Of a DNA stretch of 64,000 nucleotides, positions 33,084 to 46,424 are shown in pieces (position 1 is the stretch's first letter; the number at the start of each line of letters is the position of its first letter). Made by a program: the position numbers and the translations under genes. The stretch is from Bog-756 sp036513075 (GTDB lineage Bacteria; Actinomycetota; Acidimicrobiia; Acidimicrobiales; RAAP-2): NCBI GenBank assembly GCA_036513075.1, contig DATBZS010000084.1:1-64000 (forward strand). The letters are read 5' to 3'. Below the pieces are notes generated by a model. That model worked only from the letters and a program-made list of their open reading frames with translations. It did no database searches and was not told the DNA's origin.

Positions 33084-33358
33084 CAGCGCGCCCTTGTGAC
33101 CGGCCGGACCGTCACTTGTGACTCCTCGATAACCGGGTTGGCCAACAACCGGTCGGCCACCACCGTGGCCTGGGCCAGGGCGTCGGACTCGTCGGACGCC
33201 GCCAGGTCGAACCGGAATGACTTGCCGGCCCGGACGGCGGTCACACCACCGAGGCCGAGGGCGGGCAGCGCCCGCTCGATCGTGGCCCCCTGGGGGTCGG
33301 CGATGCCATCGCGCAGAAGCACTTCGACCTGCACCGAGAACTGACGGGAGGCGGCCAT
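33083..33358 (-). CDS. purS: FGAM synthase subunit PurS
   Basis: The 91-residue protein has the PurS pattern: QVEVLLRDGIADPQGATIER, LGLGGVTAVRAGKSFRFDL and VVADRLLANPVIEES. PurS dimers hold PurL and PurQ together and pass ammonia. The ATG at 33358 lies one base after the purC stop (TGACATG); an in-frame ATG at 33379 would overlap purC and add 7 residues. Confidence 0.93.
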   Translation of the reverse strand: MAASRQFSVQVEVLLRDGIADPQGATIERALPALGLGGVTAVRAGKSFRFDLAASDESDALAQATVVADRLLANPVIEESQVTVRPVTRAR

Positions 33359-33359
33359 G

Positions 33360-34256
33360 TCAGGCACCGTACCAGTCACCCAGCGAACGCCCGCAGACTC
33401 GCTCGTAGGCAGCCACGTACCGGGTCGACGTGGCCTCTACGATCTCCGTCGGCAGCACCGGCGGCGGCGGTTGCTTGTCCCACGGTTGGTCCTCCAACCA
33501 GTCACGCAACGGCTGCTTGTCGAATGAGGGCGGATTGCTGCCCGGTGCGCTGTCGTCGGCCGGCCAGAACCTCGACGAGTCCGGGGTGAGGACCTCGTCG
33601 CACAGCGAGAGCTCGCCGTCGATGTAGCCGAGCTCGAACTTGGTGTCGCAGATCACGATGCCCACCTCCACGGCCCGGGCTGCGGCCCGCGAGTACGCGG
33701 CCAGGCAGAGCTCCGACGCGGCATCGGCGGCCTCCTTGCCCACGATGTCCGCGGCCTCGTCGATCCCGATGTTGAGGTCGTGGCCTTCGGTGGCCTTGGT
33801 CGACGGGGTGAAGATGGGCTCGGGCAGTGCCTGAGCGTGCAGCAGCCCAGCCGGCATGGCCATGCCGTGGACGGTGCCGGAGCGCTCGTACTCCTTGTAG
33901 GCCGACCCGGCCAGGTAGCCGCGCACGATGCACTCGATGTCGAGCATGTCGGCTTTCCGCACCAGCATCGACCGTCCGGCCAGCTCGTCGAGACCCCCGG
34001 GCAGGAAGGCTGCCCCCTCGGGGAACTCCGCGGTGTCGGCGCTGATGAGGTGGTTGGGCGCCAGGTCGGCCAGCTCCTCCAGCCAGGCTGCCGTCATGGC
34101 CGTCAGCACCCGGCCCTTGTCCGGGATCGGCTCGGCCATGATCACGTCAAACGCCGAGATCCGGTCGGAGGCCACCATGAGCAGGCGGCCATCGCCGGCG
34201 TCGTACAGCTCGCGGACCTTGCCGGACGACAACAGGGGCAGGGGGGACGGGGTCAT
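33360..34256 (-). CDS. purC: SAICAR synthetase
   Basis: The 298-residue ATP-dependent ligase joins aspartate to CAIR. Landmarks: LLSSGKVRELYDAGDGRLLM (glycine-rich N-terminal lobe), VASDRISAFDVIM, ECIVRGYLAGSAYKEY and ICDTKFELGYIDGEL. Length is in the range of the larger SAICAR synthetases (about 290-300). It overlaps purB by 4 bases at its start. Confidence 0.95.
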   Translation of the reverse strand: MTPSPLPLLSSGKVRELYDAGDGRLLMVASDRISAFDVIMAEPIPDKGRVLTAMTAAWLEELADLAPNHLISADTAEFPEGAAFLPGGLDELAGRSMLVRKADMLDIECIVRGYLAGSAYKEYERSGTVHGMAMPAGLLHAQALPEPIFTPSTKATEGHDLNIGIDEAADIVGKEAADAASELCLAAYSRAAARAVEVGIVICDTKFELGYIDGELSLCDEVLTPDSSRFWPADDSAPGSNPPSFDKQPLRDWLEDQPWDKQPPPPVLPTEIVEATSTRYVAAYERVCGRSLGDWYGA

Positions 34257-35563
34257 GGAACGAGCTCCTCCAAGGCATCGGTGAAACGGTGGACGTGGCG
34301 CAGGGTACGGGACAGGTCGAAGGCGGCGTCGAGCTCGGCGGCCGACAGGGTCACCTCGGGGTCGGCGTCGAGGACGGCCCGGAAGCTGCGACCCTCCTCC
34401 CAGGCCGCCCGGGCGTCCCGTTGAACGATCCGGTAAGCGGCGTCACGGCTGAGACCGCCGCTGACCAGAGCCAGGAGCACCGACTGGCTGAACACCAGCC
34501 CGTAGCTCCCATCCACGAGGGTGGCGAGCGCCCGCTCGGGGTGGAGGACCAGGCCCTCGACCAGGCCCTTCGTCTTCTGGAGCATGTAGAGGGTCAGCAT
34601 GCTGGCGTCGGGCAGCACCACCCGCTCGACCGAACTGTGGGAGATGTCCCGCTCGTGCCATAGGGCCACGTCCTCGAGTCCGGCCGACTGGTAGCCGCGC
34701 AGCACCCGGGCGAGCCCGCACAGTCGCTCCGACAGGATCGGGTTGCGCTTGTGGGGCATGGCCGAGCTGCCTTTCTGGCCCGGCTTGAATGGTTCCTCCA
34801 CCTCGCCCAGCTCGCTGCGGGCCATGTGACGGATCTCGGTGGCGATCAACTCGATGGTCGCCCCCACCGACGCGCACGCCCACAGGTACTCGGCATGCCG
34901 GTCGCGCGCCACCACCTGGGTGGCCGGCACCGGGACGAGACCTAGGGACGTGCACACATGGGCCTCCACCCGGGGGTCGATATTGGAGAACGTCCCGACC
35001 GCACCCGACAACTTGCCCACAGCCACTCGCTCGCGGGCAGCCCGCAGGCGCTGCACGTCGCGGTCGGCCTGCAGTGCCCACAGGGCGAACTTGGCCCCGA
35101 ACGTTGTGGGCTCGGCGTGCATGCCGTGGGTCCTCCCGGTCACGGGCACGTCGATTGCCTCGAGCGCCCGTGCCTTGCACGCCCGCACCAGATCGGTGCC
35201 CGCCTCGATGAGCAGGTCGGCGGCCCGGGTGAGGGTTGCGCACAGGGCGGTGTCGACCACGTCGGAGGATGTGAGCCCGTAGTGGATCCATGACCCCTGG
35301 GGTTGACCGATGGCCTCTTGGACCACGTCGACGAAAGCGGCCACGTCGTGGTCGGTCACCCGCTCGCGCTCATCCACCGCTTCGACGAAGGCGGCGTCGA
35401 TCTCGGGGGCGTGGGCCCGGCAGAACTCGGCGGCGTCGCCGGGCACATCGCCGATCTCCACCCAGCCGTCGGTGGCCAGCAGCTCGACACGGAGCCACAT
35501 GGCGAACCTGGCCTCGTCGGAGAAGAGCGCGGCCATCTCCTTCGGTGCGTAGCGGGGGATCAT
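34253..35563 (-). CDS. purB: Adenylosuccinate lyase
   Basis: The 436-residue lyase of the fumarase/aspartase superfamily acts twice in purine synthesis, on SAICAR and on adenylosuccinate. It begins IPRYAPKEMAALFSDEARF, has IHYGLTSSDVVDTA, the catalytic His in TGRTHGMHAEP and the flexible signature loop GSSAMPHKRNPILSE with the catalytic Ser. Overlaps purD and purC by ATGA-type junctions. Confidence 0.96.
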   Translation of the reverse strand: MIPRYAPKEMAALFSDEARFAMWLRVELLATDGWVEIGDVPGDAAEFCRAHAPEIDAAFVEAVDERERVTDHDVAAFVDVVQEAIGQPQGSWIHYGLTSSDVVDTALCATLTRAADLLIEAGTDLVRACKARALEAIDVPVTGRTHGMHAEPTTFGAKFALWALQADRDVQRLRAARERVAVGKLSGAVGTFSNIDPRVEAHVCTSLGLVPVPATQVVARDRHAEYLWACASVGATIELIATEIRHMARSELGEVEEPFKPGQKGSSAMPHKRNPILSERLCGLARVLRGYQSAGLEDVALWHERDISHSSVERVVLPDASMLTLYMLQKTKGLVEGLVLHPERALATLVDGSYGLVFSQSVLLALVSGGLSRDAAYRIVQRDARAAWEEGRSFRAVLDADPEVTLSAAELDAAFDLSRTLRHVHRFTDALEELVP

Positions 35564-36915
35564 CGTGCTGCCTCTGCTTTCGGGTTCGGATTCGGGGTGG
35601 GGACAGGGACCACATCCTCAGTGGCCGCCCCGAGGGCGATGTCGGTGCGGTGCTGCATGCCGGGCCACGTGATGGCGGCTACTCCGGCGTAGGCGCGGGC
35701 CCGGGCCTGGTCGACCGTGACGCCGAGGGCGGTCACGCCGAGGACCCGGCCTCCCGAGGTGACGACGCCACCGGTCGCCGGATCGGAGCGGGTGCCGGCG
35801 TGGAACACGATCACCCCGGGCAGGGCCGCGGCATCGTCGACTCCGGCGACCCGGTCGCCGGTCCGGGGTGCGTCGGGGTAGCCCTCGGACGCCAGCACCA
35901 CGCAGACGGCCGGGTCGGTGATGAACCGCGGCCTCGTGGACAGGCGGCCCGCGGCCGCCTCGGCCAAAAGCTCACCCAGATCGCCGTCGTACCGGGGCAG
36001 GACGACCTGGGTCTCGGGGTCGCCGAAGCGGACGTTGAACTCGAGGACCTTCGGGCCCGAGGGAGTGAGCATCAAGCCGGCATAGAGCACGCCGCGGTAG
36101 TCGATCCCCCGACGGCGCAGCGCGGCCACCACCGGGGCCACGGCCTCGGCAACCAACGAATCGACCAGCTCCTGGTCGATCGACGGCACGGGCGAAAAGG
36201 CACCCATGCCCCCGGTGTTGGGCCCGCCGTCGCCGTCGTCGCGGCGCTTGAAGTCCTGGGCCGGAGCCAGGGCGGCCAGCCGCTCGCCGTCGCACAACAC
36301 CAGCAGCGAGCACTCGGGCCCGGTCAGACCTTCCTCGATGACCACCCGCTGCCCGGCCGTCCCGAAGGCGTCGCCCGACAGCTTGGCGGCCACGTCGCCT
36401 TCGGCCTCGGCCAGCGAGTCGGTCACCAGCACGCCCTTGCCGGCGGCCAGGCCGTCGGTCTTCACCACCCATGGTCCCGCCAGCGAGCGCAGGAACCTGA
36501 CCGCCGGCCCGATCTCGGTGAACACTCCGAACCGGGCCGTCGGCACGCCGGCCTCGTCCAGCAGCTCCTTCATGAAGGCCTTTGACCCCTCGATCCGGGC
36601 GCCGTCGGCTCCGGGGCCGAAGACCAGTTTGCCCTGGGCCCGCAGACGGTCGGCGAGTCCGTCGACCAGCGGCGCCTCCGGTCCGATGACGAACAGGTCG
36701 GCCTCGAGTTCCTCGGGGGCGGTGGGCACGCTGGTGAGCGAGTGGCCTTCGGGTGAGCGGCCGTCGATGCCCGGGTTGCCCGGGGTGACGACCACATCGG
36801 CGTAGCGCGCCAACACCAGGGCCAGCGCGTGCTCACGCCCGCCGGAGCCTACGACGCAGACGGTGCGGATCCGGCCGGACACCGGGGACGAGCCCGAGGG
36901 AGCCCCCCCGCTCAT
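35560..36915 (-). CDS. purD: Phosphoribosylamine-glycine ligase (GARS)
   Basis: The 451-residue ATP-grasp ligase joins glycine to phosphoribosylamine. VCVVGSGGREHALALVLAR is the N-terminal signature, followed by VIGPEAPLVDGLADRLR, the ATP-grasp loop VVKTDGLAAGKGVLVTDS and VLEFNVRFGDPETQVVLPR. The first 17 residues (Gly/Ser/Pro-rich) are an extension created by using ATG 36915, which overlaps purA by 4 bases; the C-terminal tail is also longer than usual. Confidence 0.95.
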   Translation of the reverse strand: MSGGAPSGSSPVSGRIRTVCVVGSGGREHALALVLARYADVVVTPGNPGIDGRSPEGHSLTSVPTAPEELEADLFVIGPEAPLVDGLADRLRAQGKLVFGPGADGARIEGSKAFMKELLDEAGVPTARFGVFTEIGPAVRFLRSLAGPWVVKTDGLAAGKGVLVTDSLAEAEGDVAAKLSGDAFGTAGQRVVIEEGLTGPECSLLVLCDGERLAALAPAQDFKRRDDGDGGPNTGGMGAFSPVPSIDQELVDSLVAEAVAPVVAALRRRGIDYRGVLYAGLMLTPSGPKVLEFNVRFGDPETQVVLPRYDGDLGELLAEAAAGRLSTRPRFITDPAVCVVLASEGYPDAPRTGDRVAGVDDAAALPGVIVFHAGTRSDPATGGVVTSGGRVLGVTALGVTVDQARARAYAGVAAITWPGMQHRTDIALGAATEDVVPVPTPNPNPKAEAAR

Positions 36916-38192
36916 GCGACGAAGCGGACGAACTGCTCGCGGCCGGGGCCCACGCCGACGAGCCGGACCGGCACGCCGATCTGCTCGGCCAGGAAGTGTA
37001 CGTAGTCGCGTGCCGCCTGGGGCAGGTCACCGATCTCTGTGGCCCCCGAGATGTCCGACTTCCAACCGGGAAGCTCCTCGTAGACGGGAGTGACCTGGTG
37101 GAACACCGACTGGTGGTACGGCGGGTGGGTGAACCGCTCGCCATTGGCCTCATAGGCCACGCACACCTTCACCGTGTCGAAGGAGTCGAGCACGTCGAGC
37201 TTGGTCAGGGCCACCTCGGACAGTGAGTTGAGGCGCACGGCCTGGCGCATCATGACGGCGTCGAACCAGCCCGGGCGGCGCCGGCGACCGGTATTGACCC
37301 CGTACTCGTGGCCCCGGTCGACCAAGGTGTCGCCGATCTCGTCGGTCAACTCGGTCGGGAACGGCCCGCTGCCCACCCGGGTCACATACGCCTTGGCGAT
37401 GCCGATGACCTCGTCGATGTACCGCGGGCCGATGCCCGCACCAGTGCAGGCACCGCCGGCCACCGGGTTGGACGAGGTGACGAAGGGGTAGGTGCCGTGG
37501 TCGAGGTCGAGGAACGTGGCCTGGGCCCCCTCGAGCAGCACATTGGCGCCGCGTTCGAGCGCATCGTGCACGAGGCCCACCGTGTCGGCCACCATCGGGC
37601 CGATCCGGGGGGCCAACTGGTCAAGATAGAGCTCGCAGATGTCGTCGGCCGACAGCGGCAGGCGGTTGTACACCTTGGCCAGGACCTGGTTCTTCTCCTT
37701 CAGGACCACATCGAGCTTCTGGCGGAAGATCTTCGGGTCCAGGAGGTCCTGGACGCGGAGGCCCACGCGGGACGACTTGTCGGCGTAGGCCGGGCCGATA
37801 CCGCGCTTGGTGGTGCCCAGCTTGTTCTTTCCGAGGTACCGCTCGGCCAGCTGATCGAGTTCGTGGTGGTACGGCATGATCAGATGGGCATTGCCGCTGA
37901 CCAGCAGGTTCGAGGTGTCGATGCCCTTGGACTCGAGTACGTCGACCTCAGCCAGCAAGACCGTCGGGTCGACGACCACACCGTTCCCGATGACCGGGGT
38001 GATGTGGGGGTAGAGGATGCCGCTGGGCACCAACTGCAGGGCGAACGTCTCGCCGTCCACCACGATCGTGTGACCGGCGTTGTGGCCGCCCTGGTAGCGG
38101 ACCACCAGCTCCATCTCCTTGGCCAGGAGGTCGGTGAGCTTGCCCTTGCCTTCATCACCCCATTGGGTCCCGACCACTACGGTTGCCGGCAC
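36912..38192 (-). CDS. purA: Adenylosuccinate synthetase
   Basis: The 426-residue GTP-dependent enzyme makes adenylosuccinate from IMP. The P-loop is VVGTQWGDEGKGKLTDLLA with the catalytic Asp and the conserved GHNAGHTIV; GTTKRGIGPAYADK and TGRRRRPGWFDAV are further landmarks. Start GTG 38192 follows a strong GGAGGAG. First gene of the purA-D-B-C-S-Q run, in which nearly every junction overlaps, so the six genes form one operon. Confidence 0.96.
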   Translation of the reverse strand: MPATVVVGTQWGDEGKGKLTDLLAKEMELVVRYQGGHNAGHTIVVDGETFALQLVPSGILYPHITPVIGNGVVVDPTVLLAEVDVLESKGIDTSNLLVSGNAHLIMPYHHELDQLAERYLGKNKLGTTKRGIGPAYADKSSRVGLRVQDLLDPKIFRQKLDVVLKEKNQVLAKVYNRLPLSADDICELYLDQLAPRIGPMVADTVGLVHDALERGANVLLEGAQATFLDLDHGTYPFVTSSNPVAGGACTGAGIGPRYIDEVIGIAKAYVTRVGSGPFPTELTDEIGDTLVDRGHEYGVNTGRRRRPGWFDAVMMRQAVRLNSLSEVALTKLDVLDSFDTVKVCVAYEANGERFTHPPYHQSVFHQVTPVYEELPGWKSDISGATEIGDLPQAARDYVHFLAEQIGVPVRLVGVGPGREQFVRFVA

Positions 38193-38228
38193 GCGTCACT
38201 CCTCCGTCGAGAATGCGGATTACGCACC

Positions 38229-38234
38229 AGTGTA
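38229..38234 (-). promoter_or_regulatory. -10 box upstream of the purA operon
   Basis: TACACT on the minus strand, 37 bases before the purA GTG. The GGAGGAG ribosome binding site lies between them, so this is a normal leadered transcript. No clear -35 is seen. Confidence 0.4.
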
Positions 38235-38531
38235 GCCCGATGGCCGGGGGCCCTCCGAGGGGTGGGTGGCCATGGGAGAGGACCTCAGCGACCGAATTCC
38301 GAAATTGGCGAACATCGTTCTGGTCCCAGCTGCGTTCGCCGTTTCTCGAAGGCGCCGCGCCGGGTTCCCCCCGAGGAACGGACCGCAGGCCAGTGCCGGA
38401 CGGGCCGGTGTCGACCGCCTCGTCTGTCGATATTCCCTGGTGAGGCCCGCTCCGGGCACCCACCCCACCTAGAGTTCGCAACGGGGCGGCCCTCGCGCCC
38501 ACAGGCGGACGACCAGATCAGGGCGGGCACC

Positions 38532-39539
38532 ATGGACAGCCGGGCACCACAGCGGAGGGAGCGGTGGCCCCGCCGTTGGGCAGCTCTCGCCGCCCTCGTC
38601 GTGTCCCTTGCCACAGCAGCCTGTGGCGGGAGCTCGTCTCCCGCCACCGCGTCGGGCACCTGGACCGTCGCCCACCCTGAGCCGTCGACCAACCTTCCCG
38701 GCTACTCGAGCATCTACGGGGTGTCGTGCACGTCGAGCTCGTTCTGCCAAGCCGTCGACGAGTCCGGCAACGCCATCGGATGGAACGGCGCCACCTGGTC
38801 GAAGCCCCGGCCGGTGACACCCGGCAACACCCTGGACAGCGTGTCCTGCGCGTCGCCGACGTTCTGCATGACCTTGGCCGACCAGCGGGCAGTGGTCTTC
38901 AACGGGACCGCCTGGACGATCTCGTCCGCCGCCGGACTGGCCCCGTCGAGCCCGACCGGTGGTGAGTACCGGGTGTCATGCACGTCGCCGACATTCTGCG
39001 CCTCGGTCAACACCGCCGGCGTGGTCACCACCTTCAACGGCACGACCTGGGGCCACGAGACACACGTGGATGACGGCACGGCCACCAAACCGGTCCAGGA
39101 CATCACCTGCGTCTCGCCCACCTTCTGTGTGGTGGTGTCGGCCGATGGCGACATCGCGATGCTTACCGGGGCGACCTGGACTCGGAACTCCTCCCCCGGC
39201 CAGTCGGTGCTGCACTCCGTGTCGTGCCCGACGACGACCTTCTGCATGGCCCTCGACCTGACCGGGCACGCCCTGGTCTTCGACGGATCGATGTGGACGA
39301 TGGCCCAGTCCATGCCCGGCGTCGGCTCCCTGACGTACTCCGTGTCGTGTGCCACGGCTTCCCACTGCGCGGTGGCCCGGTCCGACGGCTCGGTCTCGGT
39401 CTGGCAGTCGGGCAGCTGGAGCCGGCCGCAGCCGGTGCTGCACGACGGGACCCAGGCCGCGGCAAGGATCAGCTGTCCGACCACGACATTCTGCGCCCTG
39501 GTCGACTCGTCCGGATCGGCCGCCACCTACAAGGGGTGA
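38532..39539 (+). CDS. Lipoprotein with seven disulfide-containing repeats, probable beta-propeller
   Basis: The 335-residue product has an Arg-rich start, hydrophobic helix WAALAALVVSLATAACGG and lipobox TAAC (Cys about 31). The rest is seven repeats of 40-45 residues, each with a Cys pair eight residues apart in all but small variations: GVSCTSSSFC, SVSCASPTFC, RVSCTSPTFC, DITCVSPTFC, SVSCPTTTFC, SVSCATASHC, RISCPTTTFC. Each pair is followed by a small hydrophobic strand and NGTxW-like turn. Seven repeats with one probable disulfide each suggest a closed seven-bladed propeller outside the membrane. Partner and role are unknown. The preceding 340 bases hold no other gene. Confidence 0.8.
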   Translation: MDSRAPQRRERWPRRWAALAALVVSLATAACGGSSSPATASGTWTVAHPEPSTNLPGYSSIYGVSCTSSSFCQAVDESGNAIGWNGATWSKPRPVTPGNTLDSVSCASPTFCMTLADQRAVVFNGTAWTISSAAGLAPSSPTGGEYRVSCTSPTFCASVNTAGVVTTFNGTTWGHETHVDDGTATKPVQDITCVSPTFCVVVSADGDIAMLTGATWTRNSSPGQSVLHSVSCPTTTFCMALDLTGHALVFDGSMWTMAQSMPGVGSLTYSVSCATASHCAVARSDGSVSVWQSGSWSRPQPVLHDGTQAAARISCPTTTFCALVDSSGSAATYKG

Positions 39540-39572
39540 CGCCGGACCGGAGGGCCGCTGACCGGGGGCGCT

Positions 39573-42058
<2,486 letters not shown>

Positions 42059-42062
<4 letters not shown>

Positions 42063-42466
42063 CGTGTTCCTCCGTTTCCATGTGGCGGACGCCGGGTGGT
42101 CCGGGTCGCGACGGGCAGCTGGGACAGCGGCACCAACTCCCGCCGGTACTGCCGGTGGGTGATGGCGACCGCCTCGCGGGCCGCGGCGCGGGTGGACTCG
42201 AGTTCACGTTCGAGCCGCGCCACTTCGTCCTGGAGCTCGAGGACACGGCGGACGCCCTCCAGGTTCACTCCCTCGTTGGTCAGGCTCTGGATCTTGGCCA
42301 GTCGTTCGAGGTCCTGCTCGGAGAACCGGCGGCTGCCGCCTTCGGTACGGCTGGGGTCGAGCAGACCCTTGCGCTCGTAGACGCGCAGCGTCTGGGGATG
42401 GACTCCGGCCAGCTCGGCGGCCACCGAGATGACGTACACGGCGCGGCTGTGGCGCTCGTCAGCCAT
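42059..42466 (-). CDS. hspR: HspR-type MerR-family heat-shock repressor
   Basis: The 135-residue protein has an N-terminal MerR winged helix: VYVISVAAELAGVHPQTLRV, YERKGLLDPSRTEGGSRRFS and EQDLERLAKIQ. A coiled coil (about 75-105) and a basic tail follow. HspR binds HAIR operators together with DnaK and represses the dnaK operon; a HAIR-like site is present at 46348-46368. Position in the operon (after dnaJ, before clpB) is as in Streptomyces except for the addition of clpB. Confidence 0.93.
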
Positions 42467-43592
42467 CGGAGACTCCCAACCAGCTGCGCGACGGTGGCTC
42501 GATCACCTTGGCCAGCTCCTCGACAGCGGACCGCTGCTCGTCGGACAGTTCGGTGGGAACGTCCACCTCGATGGTCACCAGCAGGTCGCCGGTGGCCGAC
42601 TTCTTGCCCCCGGGGACGCCGCGGCCCTTGACCCGAAACGTCCGGCCTGACGGCGTGGCTTCCGGCACCCGCAGCGTGACCGGCTCCTCCAGGGTGGGGA
42701 CGGTCAAGGTGGTGCCGAGGGCAGCCTCGGCGTAGCCCACCGGGACGGTCAGGGTCAGGTTGCGGCCCTTGCGGCCGAACAGGTTGTGGCGGCCGACCCG
42801 GACGATGACGTACAGGTCGCCCGAGGGCCCGCCTCCGCGCCCGGCAGCACCCCGGCCCTTGACCCGGATGCGCTGGCCGTCCTCCACTCCGGCGGGAATG
42901 CGGACCTTGACCGACCGGTTGCGGTGCTCGACCCCGCTGCCCGCGCAGGTGGGGCAGGGGTGGGTGACGATGGTGCCCCGGCCGCTGCACTGCGGGCAGA
43001 TCTGGCTGAGGGAGAAGAGCCCCTGATTGTCCTGGAGTGTGCCGGTGCCACCGCACCGCGGGCAGGTGTCGGGACGGGTGCCCGGGGCCGAGCCCGAGCC
43101 TCCACAGGTGTGACAGCGGGCATCGGTGGTCACGTTGACCGAGGTGGTCACACCGCGGACGGCGTCCTCGAACGTGAGATGGAGCTCGGTCTCGACATCG
43201 GCGCCGCGCTGGGGACCGGCCTGCTGGGCGCCGCGACGGCCCCGGCCGAACAGTCCCCCTAAGAGGTCGCTGAAGTCGCCGGAATCATCCACCCGGTAGG
43301 AGCCGCCCTGGCCGCCGAAGCCGCCACCGCTGCCGAACCCGCCCCCGAAACCTCCCGTGGCCGGGCCCAGGGTGCGGACCTCGTCGTACTCCTTGCGCTT
43401 CTCGGCGTCACCCAGGACGTCGTAGGCCGCGGTGATCTCTTTGAACAACTCGTCGTCGCCGGGATTGGTGTCCGGGTGGTGCTTCTTGGCCAGCTTCCGG
43501 TAGGAGCTGGTGATCTCCTTGGCGGTGGCCGTGCTCGGCACCTCGAGGGTCTTGTAGTAGTCCTTTTCGAACCATTCGCGTTGCGGCGCCAC
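42459..43592 (-). CDS. dnaJ: DnaJ co-chaperone
   Basis: The 377-residue type I DnaJ has the J-domain HPD motif in KKHHPDTNPGD (about 37-47), a Gly/Phe-rich linker (about 78-110) and a zinc domain with four CxxCxGxG-type repeats (CHTCGGSG, CPRCGGTG, CPQCSGRG, CPTCAGSG; about 148-215). The client-binding C-terminal domains complete it. It stimulates DnaK ATPase and delivers clients. Overlaps hspR by 8 bases. Confidence 0.97.
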   Translation of the reverse strand: MAPQREWFEKDYYKTLEVPSTATAKEITSSYRKLAKKHHPDTNPGDDELFKEITAAYDVLGDAEKRKEYDEVRTLGPATGGFGGGFGSGGGFGGQGGSYRVDDSGDFSDLLGGLFGRGRRGAQQAGPQRGADVETELHLTFEDAVRGVTTSVNVTTDARCHTCGGSGSAPGTRPDTCPRCGGTGTLQDNQGLFSLSQICPQCSGRGTIVTHPCPTCAGSGVEHRNRSVKVRIPAGVEDGQRIRVKGRGAAGRGGGPSGDLYVIVRVGRHNLFGRKGRNLTLTVPVGYAEAALGTTLTVPTLEEPVTLRVPEATPSGRTFRVKGRGVPGGKKSATGDLLVTIEVDVPTELSDEQRSAVEELAKVIEPPSRSWLGVSDG

Positions 43593-43645
43593 GTGTCTCT
43601 TCCCTGTCCTACTGCTCCGTCACTGTCGTTCCTGCTCTTGGCGTA

Positions 43646-44320
43646 CTAGCTCTCAACCATGACCATGGCCGGCCGGACCACCGTGCCGTGCCAGCGGTAG
43701 CCGGCCCGCATGACCTGGGCCACCCGGGGCTCGCCCGAGGCGGTCGGGTCGGCACCCTCAGGTGCGGGGACCTGACCCACCGCTTCGTGGGCGTTCGGGT
43801 CGAACTCCTCGCCGAGCGGGTCGATCCGCTCGAGGCCCTCCTTGGCCAGAACCCCATGGAGCAGGCCGTTGGCGGCCACCAGGGCCTTGCCCTCGGCCGA
43901 GTCGGCGTCGCCGACATGGTCGGTGGCCAGGTCGAGGGCGTCGAGCACCGGGAGAAGCTTGTCGACCAGGCCGGCGGCCGCCCGGGCCACCTGCTCGGTC
44001 TGCTGCTTCAGCACCCGCTTCTTGTAGTTCTCGAACTCGGCCTGCAGACGCCGGAGCGAGTCGAGGTACTCGTCACGCTCGGCCTGTGCCACTTCGAGGG
44101 GGTCGGCTTCGACCGCATCGGCGGCATCCGCCACCGCGTCGTCCGGCCAGTCGACTATTTCGGCGTCAACCACCTCGTCGCCACGCACCTCGGCGTCCTG
44201 CAGCGGGCGGCCGTGCGCCATGTGGTCGGGTGCACTGTCGTCGGATCCAGTGGCGGGGACCTCGTCGGCCCCCGCCCCGTCACCATGGTCACCGTTACGT
44301 GACCCGTCTCCGATCGTCAT
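43646..44320 (-). CDS. grpE: GrpE nucleotide exchange factor
   Basis: The 224-residue protein has a long disordered acidic N-terminus (about 1-70), a coiled coil (LRRLQAEFENYKKRVLKQ, about 90-107), the four-helix region LVDKLLPVLDALDLATDHV and a beta wing with DPNAHEAVGQVPA and AQVMRAGYRWHGTVVRPAMV. GrpE releases ADP from DnaK. It lies 6 bases after dnaK. Confidence 0.95.
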   Translation of the reverse strand: MTIGDGSRNGDHGDGAGADEVPATGSDDSAPDHMAHGRPLQDAEVRGDEVVDAEIVDWPDDAVADAADAVEADPLEVAQAERDEYLDSLRRLQAEFENYKKRVLKQQTEQVARAAAGLVDKLLPVLDALDLATDHVGDADSAEGKALVAANGLLHGVLAKEGLERIDPLGEEFDPNAHEAVGQVPAPEGADPTASGEPRVAQVMRAGYRWHGTVVRPAMVMVES

Positions 44321-44326
44321 CGACGA

Positions 44327-46159
<1,833 letters not shown>

Positions 46160-46336
46160 CGTGTTGCCTCCTACTCCCTCGCCCTCTGCGGGCCCCGGGC
46201 TTGCGTGTGGTTCCGTGTCCTGCTGTCTGCTTCTGCGGGTTGCTTCCGGCGCCTCTCGGCGCCCTCGACTTGTGCGGCGTTGCCGCCGACCCGTCCATTC
46301 TGGACATCTGATGTCGGGCCGTCGTCTCCGGATTCA

Positions 46337-46368
46337 ACTATAGCAAAGTTGAGTGCTTTCATGTCAAG
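46337..46368 (-). promoter_or_regulatory. dnaK promoter with HAIR-like HspR operator
   Basis: On the minus strand CTTGACA-N7-ACTCAAC (46368-46348) differs from the HAIR consensus CTTGAGT-N7-ACTCAAG at three positions. Its TTGACA forms a -35 box; TATAGT (46342-46337) is the -10 box after 19 bases. HspR binding would cover the -35 and block dnaK transcription. Confidence 0.7.
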
Positions 46369-46412
46369 TTTCCTGCACAATTGTAGTGATTACTGTTCGA
46401 ACGGCTCCGGGA

Positions 46413-46418
46413 TACGCT
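46413..46418 (+). promoter_or_regulatory. -10 box of gpmA, leaderless
   Basis: TACGCT ends 6 bases before the gpmA ATG at 46425, so transcription should begin at or next to the start codon. No ribosome binding site is present. Confidence 0.5.
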
Positions 46419-46424
46419 CGATCC

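Noticed and set aside
37308..38531. Long plus-strand frame leading into the lipoprotein at 38532
   Set aside because: It is antisense to purA for most of its length; the lipoprotein signal starts at ATG 38532.
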